A stretch of 64,000 bases of DNA from Collimonas sp. PA-H2 (GTDB lineage Bacteria > Pseudomonadota > Gammaproteobacteria > Burkholderiales > Burkholderiaceae_D), in NCBI RefSeq assembly GCF_002564105.1, contig NZ_PDBX01000001.1, positions 2,976,001 through 3,040,000 on the forward strand, in the 5' to 3' direction. The position numbers were made by a program, and so were the translations under genes. Under the pieces are notes generated by a model. That model worked only from the letters and a program-made list of their open reading frames with translations, did not search any database and was not told the DNA's origin. Position 1 is the stretch's first letter. Each line of letters opens with the position of its first letter. This document shows positions 58,120 through 64,000 of this stretch, piece by piece.

Positions 58120-58791
58120 TCAATGCGCTTGCCATAACATCAAGAGACCGCTGACGCCATCCCACAGGATTTGCACGCCGATGCACAGCAGGATGAACGA
58201 GGTCATACGCTGCATCACGGTGGTGCCGGTATCGCCCAGCAGGCGGATCAATACTCCGGCAAAGCGGTTGCTCAGATAGACCGTCAGCGCCGCCAGCGCC
58301 AGGCCGACTACGGCGGCCACCAGCGATAGCGGCAGCGGCACGTTGGGCACGCGAACGCCGGCGCCCAGGGTGATGGCGACTGAGATCGAACCCGGTCCCA
58401 CAGTTAGCGGAAAAGCCAGCGGATAGAACGCTTTCTTTGACGCCAGCTCCTCGGTCCAGAGCGACTCCGGCACCGCTTCGCCTTTCGGCATTTCGTCGGA
58501 GTTCAGCATTTTCCAGGAGGTGGCCACCACCAGCAGGCCGCCGGCAACCTTGACTACCGGCAGCGACAAGCCGAAGAAGGCTAGCACGTGGGTGCCGATG
58601 AACATGCCGCCTACCAGCAGCAGGAAGGAATTGATGGCGACCCGGCGCGCCAGTGAATTGCGGGTGGCGTCGGAGGCGGTGATGGTCAGCGAGTGGAAAA
58701 TCGGGGCGCCGCCGGGCGGGTTCATGATCGGCAGCAGCGCCGCCAGCACAAAGAGCACCGTCTTCATGAAGCTGAGTAAGTGGAATTCCAT
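58120..58791 (-). CDS. MarC-family inner-membrane protein
   Basis: A 223-residue membrane protein with six predicted segments and the family motifs 'LLPIMNPPGGAPIFHSLT' (about 20-37) and 'FPLTVGPGSISVAITLGA'. It is similar to MarC/YhgN (NAAT family), whose transport role is unproven. I start at ATG 58791 (MEFHLLSF); ATG 58818 would add nine residues. It stands alone. Confidence 0.88.
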   Translation of the reverse strand: MEFHLLSFMKTVLFVLAALLPIMNPPGGAPIFHSLTITASDATRNSLARRVAINSFLLLVGGMFIGTHVLAFFGLSLPVVKVAGGLLVVATSWKMLNSDEMPKGEAVPESLWTEELASKKAFYPLAFPLTVGPGSISVAITLGAGVRVPNVPLPLSLVAAVVGLALAALTVYLSNRFAGVLIRLLGDTGTTVMQRMTSFILLCIGVQILWDGVSGLLMLWQAH

Positions 58792-58925
58792 GTGTGCTGG
58801 TCGTCGGTAATCGTGCATTGACTGCCGGCGGCGATTTGCAGCGCCGCCGACAGTGAGAGCCCGATTCTAGACCGCCGGCCTGGCGGCGGCAAGTGATGCC
58901 GCCAAGCGGGCAAGGATAAGCCCTG

Positions 58926-59855
58926 TTACCAGCCGAAGCGCTCGCATGCGCGCCGGTAGACCAGGCCGGACAGGGCAATGTCTTCGACGCCGACGCCGAT
59001 CGCCTTGTAGATCACCAGGTCGTCGGGTTGGCGCTGGTAGCCGCTGCTGCCGTCGACAATCTGTCCCAGTTCCCACACATTCTCCCAAGCGAAAGTGCCG
59101 GGCTGGCATAGCAGCAGGTCGCCGGCTTCCTGCTGTGCTTGCGGCTTCCATTCCACCACCAGCGCATTGGCGCGGACAATCGCGCGGTCGTCGAGTTCGC
59201 GCAGGTTGCCTTTGCTGGCGCCGACGGCGGCGACGAAAGCGCCGGGCTTCAGCAAATCTCCGGCAAACAGCGGTTCGGCGGAACGCGTGACGGTCACCAC
59301 CACGTCGCCCGCTTGCGCTGCCTCGTCGATGCTGACGGCGCGCGCCGGCACGCCGGTCTGTTGCGTGATCTGCTCGGCAAACTGCTGCTGGCCACTGCGG
59401 CCGGCGATCAGGATTTCCTTGAACTTGCGCACCGCCAGCAAGGCCGGCACATGCGAGTGGCCCTGGACGCCGGTGCCGATCACGGATAGCGTGGCGGTAT
59501 CCTTGTTGGCTAGGTAGTCGGCGGCGACGGCGGTGGCGGCTGCGGTGCGCAAGCCGGTCATGGTGTCGGATTCAATCGCAGCCAATGGCCGGCCGTCTTC
59601 GGTGGAGAACAGCACGGTGACGAAATGGAATTTGCCATTGATGGTGGTGTAGACCTTGTAGCCAGCGATGCCGGCGGCGGGCAGCAGGGCGCCCATGCTG
59701 GACATCATGATAGGGCCGTTGCTGCCGGCGGCGCTGGTGCGCATGCGTGCTTGCTGGGCGCCTTGGCCTATGCCCTTGAAAGCCTGGCGCATGGCGTCTA
59801 TTGCATCGCCGGTGTTGATCAGTTCGGCGACTTGCTGGTTGGTGATGAGTTTCAT
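58926..59855 (-). CDS. Ornithine cyclodeaminase / mu-crystallin family protein
   Basis: A 309-residue NAD(P)-binding protein of the OCD/mu-crystallin family. Seen: N-terminal 'DAIDAMRQAFKGIGQGA', substrate-region 'GYKVYTTINGKFHFVTV' with a conserved Lys, and the Rossmann motif 'LSVIGTGVQGHSHVPALLAV'. Members include ornithine or alanine dehydrogenases and imino-acid (pyrroline, ketimine) reductases. It follows the DadA-like gene by 19 bases, so imino-acid reduction or D/L amino-acid conversion is plausible. ATG 59855 has GAGGA 7 bases upstream. Confidence 0.88.
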   Translation of the reverse strand: MKLITNQQVAELINTGDAIDAMRQAFKGIGQGAQQARMRTSAAGSNGPIMMSSMGALLPAAGIAGYKVYTTINGKFHFVTVLFSTEDGRPLAAIESDTMTGLRTAAATAVAADYLANKDTATLSVIGTGVQGHSHVPALLAVRKFKEILIAGRSGQQQFAEQITQQTGVPARAVSIDEAAQAGDVVVTVTRSAEPLFAGDLLKPGAFVAAVGASKGNLRELDDRAIVRANALVVEWKPQAQQEAGDLLLCQPGTFAWENVWELGQIVDGSSGYQRQPDDLVIYKAIGVGVEDIALSGLVYRRACERFGW

Positions 59856-59874
59856 GTTTGTCCTCGGCCGCGGG

Positions 59875-61143
59875 TTAGGGTTTGAATGCAAAGGGGTTGG
59901 CGTCGATGGCGGTAGCCTCGCCGGCGATCAGCTGCGCTAGCAGGCTCGCGCTGCCGTGCGCCAGGGTCCAGCCTAGGCTGCCGTGGCCGACGTTCAGGTA
60001 CAGGTTTTTCAGCGGCGAGGCGCCGACGATAGGCACGCCGCTCGGCGTCGCCGGCCGGAATCCGGCCCATGGCGACAGGTTCGCGCTATCCGACAGATCG
60101 GCGCAGCCGGGAAACAGTTCGCCGACGCCGCGCTTCAGTTCGTCGATGGCGGCGGCCGGTATGCTGCGATCCATGCCGACCAGTTCCACCCGTCCGGCGA
60201 CGCGCAGGCGGTTGCCGAGCCGCGCGTAGACGATTTTCTTGGAAAGGTCGGTGATCGACACTTGCGGCGCCGCAGCCTGGTGGCTGGCGTCGTTCAAGGG
60301 AATGGTGATGCTGTAACCCTTGAGCGGATACAGCGGCAGTGAAAATCCTGCCTGGCGCGCAAAGCCGGCGCTGTCGGCGCCGAGCGCCAGCACGAAGGCT
60401 TCGGCCTCGATTTTTTCAGCGCCGGCATGCACCGCGGTCAGTGCGCCAGCACGCATTTCCAGTTTGCCGATGCGTTGCGAGTGGGCAAAGCGGAAGCCTG
60501 GCTGCTGCGCCATCGCCGCCACCAGCTGTTGGCAGAACCTGGCGCAATCGCCGGCTTCTTCGCTCGGGGTATACACGCCGCCGGCCCAGTCGCGTTTGGC
60601 GTCGGCCAGCGCCGGCTCGATCTGCAGGCAACGGACGGCGTCGATGATCTCTTGTTCGCAACCATGCTGCGCCTGGAAGTCGATTTGCCGGCGCGCGCCT
60701 TCCAGGCCCTTGGCGTCGCTGTAGAGCACCAGCTTGCCGGCGGTGCGATGCTGGAAGTCGAGCGGGACGACCGTGGTCAGTTGCCGCAATTGATCGCGGC
60801 TGAAGGAAGACAGGTGCAGCAGGGCTATGGTGGTCTGGCGCACGCGCTTGCTGTTGCAGGCGCGGAGGAATTTGAGCAGCCAGCGCCACTGCGCCGTATC
60901 CATTTTCGGCCGCAGGGTCAGCGGCGAATCGGCGCTGAACAGATATTCCGGCCAGTGCGTCCACACCGAGGGATCGGCCAGCGGCGCCACGTACGAGTAG
61001 CTCAGCTGCGCGCCGTTGCCCAGGCTGGTCTGGCTGCCGGGCTGCGCCGCCGCATCGACCAGGGTCACCTGATGGCCGGCTTCCAGCAAACGGTAGGCGG
61101 AGGTCACGCCGATGATGCCGGCGCCAAGTACGCAGATATGCAT
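59875..61143 (-). CDS. D-amino-acid dehydrogenase-like FAD oxidoreductase (DadA family)
   Basis: A 422-residue membrane-associated FAD enzyme. The dinucleotide motif 'HICVLGAGIIGVTSAYRLLE' is at about 2-21, 'QPGSQTSLGNGAQLSYSYVA' follows, and the C-terminal 'GFRPATPSGVPIVGASPLKN' and 'YLNVGHGSLGWTLAHGSA' are typical of DadA. It oxidises D-amino acids, or related cyclic amino acids such as hydroxyproline, to imino acids. I chose ATG 61143, with AGGAT upstream. It is the first gene of an operon with the OCD-like gene; a perfect palindrome lies 130 bases upstream. Confidence 0.88.
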   Translation of the reverse strand: MHICVLGAGIIGVTSAYRLLEAGHQVTLVDAAAQPGSQTSLGNGAQLSYSYVAPLADPSVWTHWPEYLFSADSPLTLRPKMDTAQWRWLLKFLRACNSKRVRQTTIALLHLSSFSRDQLRQLTTVVPLDFQHRTAGKLVLYSDAKGLEGARRQIDFQAQHGCEQEIIDAVRCLQIEPALADAKRDWAGGVYTPSEEAGDCARFCQQLVAAMAQQPGFRFAHSQRIGKLEMRAGALTAVHAGAEKIEAEAFVLALGADSAGFARQAGFSLPLYPLKGYSITIPLNDASHQAAAPQVSITDLSKKIVYARLGNRLRVAGRVELVGMDRSIPAAAIDELKRGVGELFPGCADLSDSANLSPWAGFRPATPSGVPIVGASPLKNLYLNVGHGSLGWTLAHGSASLLAQLIAGEATAIDANPFAFKP

Positions 61144-61273
61144 TTGTTCTATCCTGTTGCGCAAGTATTGAATGACGTCGCGGCAAGCCGCTGCGCCGTC
61201 GATCCGTTTGCGCTTGCGGTTTTGCACTGCAATAATTCCTGGATACTATACGTAGGCGCAGGGCGTCTGTCTC

Positions 61274-61288
61274 ATGCCAATTTGGCAT
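61274..61288. promoter_or_regulatory. Perfect palindrome upstream of the dadA-like operon
   Basis: ATGCCAATTTGGCAT is a perfect 15-base palindrome of the T-N11-A form, located between the divergent dadA-like and rnpB genes. A TATAGT sequence lies nearer the gene on the minus strand. It is a likely operator for an amino-acid-responsive regulator (LysR or Lrp type). No regulator gene is adjacent. Confidence 0.5.
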
Positions 61289-61394
61289 CGCCGGACCGAG
61301 CCGGGCGCGGTAAATCGCTGCCCATAATCAAATAATAGCGAAATATCAGCATAGTATCGGCGAGCCTGGCTGCGCATTGCGGTAGAATGCCGCC

Positions 61395-61722
61395 TGAAGT
61401 AAGCCAGACAGCCGCTGGCTGGCGCTGCAAGGCGCCGGCGGGAGGAAGGTCCGGACTCCATAGAGCAGGGTGACGGTTAACGGCCGTCCGCCGCGAGGCG
61501 AGGAATAGGGCCACAGAGACGAGCGTATTAAGTTACGGTGAAACGCGGTAACCTCCACTCGGAGCAATCTCAAATAGGCACGCGTTGATGTTGCTCGCGG
61601 AGCGTGCGGGTAGAGAGCTGGAGCGCTGGAGCAATTCAGCGCCTAGAGGAATGGCTGTCATAACGCGAGGGCGCAAGCTTGAGCGTCGTAACAGAATCCG
61701 GCCTATCGGCTTACTTCATTTT
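61395..61722 (+). ncRNA. rnpB: RNase P RNA, bacterial class A
   Basis: The catalytic RNA of RNase P, which matures tRNA 5' ends. Diagnostic conserved blocks are GGAGGAAGGTCCGGACTCC (near 61440), GGGCCACAGAGACGAG (near 61508), GGTGAAACGCGGTAACCTCC (near 61537), and ACAGAATCCGGCCTATCGGC (61691-61710). The first and last bases pair (TGAAGTAAGCC at 61395 with GGCTTACTTCA ending 61718). Length is about 325 bases, as expected. A TAGAAT at 61383-61388 could be the -10 box. Open frames on either strand here are not genes. Confidence 0.95.
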
Positions 61723-61869
61723 CTTTCGATAGCTGCAGCAAGTGCAGCATCATCTTGTGGTTATCCCACATCTTGCATGATTTTTTGAATCCGGCGAATC
61801 CAGTTTCGGGACAGTTGCGTATATGACTGTGCAGGCTCCGAAATCTGACTCTCATTCGAAGGAATCATC

Positions 61870-62424
61870 ATGCGCAAACTTACTTATGCTTTGACTTTGT
61901 CCGCCGCTTTGATTGCTGCCAGCGCGGCTCATGCAGAAGACACCGTAATGGTGGGCGGGCAAAGCATGTACCCCAGCAAGGACATCGTCGATAACGCCGT
62001 CAATTCGGCTGATCACACCACTTTGGTGGCCGCGGTAAAAGCCGCCGGCCTGGTCGATACGCTCAAGGGAAAAGGCCCGTTCACCGTCTTCGCACCAACC
62101 AATGCCGCCTTCGCCAAGCTTCCGGCCGGCACGGTTGACACCCTGGTCAAGCCTGAAAACAAGGCCACCCTGACCAAGATCCTGACTTACCACGTGGTGC
62201 CGGGCCGCTACGGTTACGCCAAGCTGGAAAGCGAAATCAAGAAGGGCGGCGGCAAGGCTGAACTGGCGACCGCCAGCGGCGGCAAGCTGACTTTCGAACA
62301 GAACGGTCCGCACAACATCTACGTCATGGACGACGGTGGCCACGTTGCCAATATCACCACCTATGACGTGAACCAGTCGAACGGCGTCATCAACGTCATC
62401 GATACCGTGTTGCTGCCTAAATAA
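61870..62424 (+). CDS. Secreted fasciclin (FAS1) domain protein
   Basis: A 184-residue secreted protein. A signal peptide (about 1-22, ending AHAED) is followed by one FAS1 domain: H1 'GPFTVFAPTNAAFAKLP' (about 67-83), the YH-type 'LTYHVVPGRYG', and H2 'GVINVIDTVLLPK' at the end. FAS1 proteins mediate adhesion to polymers, matrix or host surfaces. An AAGGAA lies upstream. It is monocistronic, with a strong terminator. Confidence 0.93.
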   Translation: MRKLTYALTLSAALIAASAAHAEDTVMVGGQSMYPSKDIVDNAVNSADHTTLVAAVKAAGLVDTLKGKGPFTVFAPTNAAFAKLPAGTVDTLVKPENKATLTKILTYHVVPGRYGYAKLESEIKKGGGKAELATASGGKLTFEQNGPHNIYVMDDGGHVANITTYDVNQSNGVINVIDTVLLPK

Positions 62425-62469
62425 GCAGGGCAGATCTGCCGGTTTCAAGCGTTTCAGTGGCAGCGAGTT

Positions 62470-62502
62470 GGGCGACGGCATCCTCCCCGTCGCCCTTTTT
62501 TT
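62470..62502 (+). terminator. Rho-independent terminator after the fasciclin gene
   Basis: GGGCGACGG (62470-62478) pairs with CCGTCGCCC (62487-62495), followed by a run of seven T. Confidence 0.93.
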
Positions 62503-62518
62503 ATCTGAACGGGTTGGG

Positions 62519-62538
62519 TGACGTTTACGTTAACGTCA
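62519..62538 (+). promoter_or_regulatory. LiuR-like operator upstream of the acyl-CoA dehydrogenase operon
   Basis: TGACGTTTACGTTAACGTCA is a palindrome with 18 of 20 positions symmetric. It resembles the TTTACGT/ACGTAAA-type sites of LiuR, a MerR-family regulator of branched-chain amino-acid degradation in beta- and gamma-proteobacteria. It lies about 80 bases upstream of the acyl-CoA dehydrogenase gene. Confidence 0.6.
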
Positions 62539-62616
62539 ATTATTGTTATTCTGCTGGGATATAAATTGCCGTCAGCAGCAATCACCGCCCCTTATTCGCT
62601 TTGGAGAGAGACCACC

Positions 62617-63777
62617 ATGGACTTTGAATTATCAGAAGATCAACGCGCATTCCAGCAAACCGCGCGTGATTTCGCCGCAGGAGAACTGGCGCCGCACGCA
62701 GCCAAATGGGACGCCGAGGCGATTTTCCCGGTCGACGTCATCGCCAAGGCCGGCGAGCTGGGCTTTTGCGGTTTGTACACGCCGGAAGAAGTTGGCGGCC
62801 TGGGCTTGTCGCGGCTCGACGCCACCATCGTGTTCGAGGAACTGGCGCGCGGCTGCACCTCGACTACGGCCTACCTGACGATTCATAATATGGTGAGCTG
62901 GATGATCGCCAACTGGGCGACCCCGGCGGTAAAGGAGACCTGGTGCGGCAAGCTGGCGGTTGGCCAGAAACTCGGGTCCTACTGCCTGACTGAGCCAGGC
63001 TCGGGCTCCGATGCCGCCTCCCTGAAAACCAGCGCGGTGCTGACCGATGGCCATTACATGATCAACGGTTCCAAGGCCTTTATCTCCGGCGCGGGTTCCA
63101 CCGATGTGCTGGTGCTGATGGCGCGCACCGGCGCCGGCGGTGCGCATGGCGTGTCAGCCTTCGTGGTGCCGGCCGATGTGCCAGGCATCAGCTACGGCCG
63201 CAAGGAAGAAAAAATGGGCTGGAACAGCCAGCCGACCCGTACCATCAGTTTCGACAATGTGCGGATTCCCGCCGACCACCTGCTGGGACAGGAAGGCGAA
63301 GGTTTCCGGCTGGCGATGCGCGGCCTGGATGGCGGCCGCATCAATATCGCCACCTGTTCGGTCGGCACCGCCCAGGCCGCGCTCGACGCGGCGCATGCTT
63401 ACATGAGCGAGCGCCGCCAGTTCAACCGGCCGCTGTCGGATTTCCAGGCGCTGCAATTCAAGCTGGCCGACATGCAGACCGAGCTGGTCGCGGCGCGCCA
63501 GATGGTGCGCCTGGCCGCCTGCAAGCTGGACGCCAAGGATCCCAACGCCACCACCTATTGCGCGATGGCGAAACGCTTTGCCACCGACATCGGTTTCCAG
63601 ATCTGCAATGAAGCGCTGCAGATTCATGGCGGCTACGGCTATATCCGCGAGTACCCGCTGGAGCGCCATTTCCGCGACGTCCGCGTGCACCAGATCCTGG
63701 AAGGCACCAACGAAATCATGCGCGTGATTATCGCCCGCCAGTTGCTGGGCAATGCATCCAACGAGGACATCCGATGA
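62617..63777 (+). CDS. Acyl-CoA dehydrogenase, probable isobutyryl-CoA (branched-chain) type
   Basis: A 386-residue FAD enzyme. Seen: 'SYCLTEPGSGSDAASLKTSA' (FAD-binding), 'YMINGSKAFISGAGSTDVLV', and 'QIHGGYGYIREYPLERHFRD' with 'QILEGTNEIMRVIIARQLL' at the end. 'ARGCTSTTAYLTIHNM' is typical of isobutyryl-CoA dehydrogenases of valine breakdown (AcdH/ACAD8-like). GGAGAG before ATG 62617 supports this start. A LiuR-like operator lies upstream and an enoyl-CoA hydratase gene overlaps its end, which fits a valine-degradation operon. Confidence 0.9.
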   Translation: MDFELSEDQRAFQQTARDFAAGELAPHAAKWDAEAIFPVDVIAKAGELGFCGLYTPEEVGGLGLSRLDATIVFEELARGCTSTTAYLTIHNMVSWMIANWATPAVKETWCGKLAVGQKLGSYCLTEPGSGSDAASLKTSAVLTDGHYMINGSKAFISGAGSTDVLVLMARTGAGGAHGVSAFVVPADVPGISYGRKEEKMGWNSQPTRTISFDNVRIPADHLLGQEGEGFRLAMRGLDGGRINIATCSVGTAQAALDAAHAYMSERRQFNRPLSDFQALQFKLADMQTELVAARQMVRLAACKLDAKDPNATTYCAMAKRFATDIGFQICNEALQIHGGYGYIREYPLERHFRDVRVHQILEGTNEIMRVIIARQLLGNASNEDIR

Positions 63778-64000
63778 GCAGCTCCTACACTGAAGATAAC
63801 TACACCAACCTGCGCCTGGAAATCATCGGCCACACGGCCGTGGTGACGATGGCCAACCCGCCGGCCAACACCTGGACCGGCGATGCCTTGCGCGACCTGA
63901 CGCGGTTGGTGCAGGCGCTGAATGGCGACAACAATATCTACAGTCTGGTGCTTACCGGCGAAGGCGAGAAATTCTTTTGCGCCGGCGCCGACCTGAAACT
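63774..64000 (+). CDS. Enoyl-CoA hydratase, partial (cut by the window end)
   Basis: The first 75 residues of a crotonase-fold protein: 'HTAVVTMANPPANTWTGDAL' and the oxyanion-hole sequence 'FFCAGADLK' are clear. Its ATG overlaps the stop of the acyl-CoA dehydrogenase gene (ATGA), so the two are translationally coupled. In this context it may hydrate methacrylyl-CoA or a related branched-chain intermediate, but the specificity cannot be read from this fragment. Confidence 0.88.
   Translation, partial: MSSSYTEDNYTNLRLEIIGHTAVVTMANPPANTWTGDALRDLTRLVQALNGDNNIYSLVLTGEGEKFFCAGADLK

Noticed and set aside
61246..61573. Several open frames on the minus strand across 61246-61573
   Set aside because: They overlap the RNase P RNA gene, whose conserved blocks and closing helix are unmistakable; the frames have no family features.

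Overview
The window looks like a chromosomal segment of a beta-proteobacterium of the Burkholderiales, most likely Oxalobacteraceae close to Collimonas, Herbaspirillum or Janthinobacterium. I base this on gene order (mla-ABC-ibaG-murA-his-HIT-tat), GC-rich coding sequence, separate hisI and hisE, a short-form HisG and many acyl-CoA genes. The genus is inference. No rRNA, tRNA, CRISPR array, prophage or large genomic island is visible; the only RNA gene I can support is rnpB (RNase P RNA).

Layout. 1-20.1 kb is mixed housekeeping and accessory material: a thiolase, two glutathione S-transferases, a chromate transporter, a cystatin-like small protein, a TRIC-family membrane protein, a bifunctional PBP1, an ArgP-like regulator, a TonB-dependent receptor with a periplasmic thioredoxin protein, AMP nucleosidase, an MFS carrier, a nitronate monooxygenase with a divergent LysR regulator, and a RAYT-type transposase between its own palindromic repeats. 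20.2-26.6 kb is gltBD (glutamate synthase). 26.8-34.3 kb is mlaFEDACB (phospholipid transport, with the mlaA lipoprotein gene inside the operon), an ABC-2 exporter, ibaG/bolA and murA. 34.3-41.5 kb is the histidine operon hisG-D-(DNA methyltransferase)-B-H-A-F-I-E, with an orphan adenine methyltransferase where hisC is expected. 41.6-48.5 kb holds a HIT hydrolase, tatABC, DUF2461, a DHA2 efflux pump, a DegS-like protease, a Nif3-like protein and hslR. 49.0-56.3 kb is a TetR-controlled beta-oxidation cluster (fadE-, fadB- and fadA-like genes plus enoyl-CoA hydratase). 56.6-61.1 kb holds a VOC protein followed by an attC-like sequence, an unrecognised protein, entericidin, MarC, and an ornithine cyclodeaminase-like gene with a DadA-like gene. 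61.4-64 kb holds rnpB, a fasciclin protein, and the start of a probable branched-chain acyl-CoA operon behind a LiuR-like operator.

The most unusual material is in the short non-coding elements. At least five families of palindromic repeats lie between genes. Two copies of one family (ends GTAGGGTGGG/CCCACCCTAC) are each bracketed by a duplication of the 3' end of the upstream gene, stop codon included. A third gene end (fadE-like) is tandemly duplicated without an element, and the RAYT-linked repeat encodes the last residues of the LysR regulator. I did not find a clear new multi-gene defence or biosynthetic system. The best candidates for something undescribed are the gene-end-duplicating repeat, the cytosolic cystatin-like protein, the methyltransferase inside the his operon, the receptor/thioredoxin pair and the attC-like VOC cassette.
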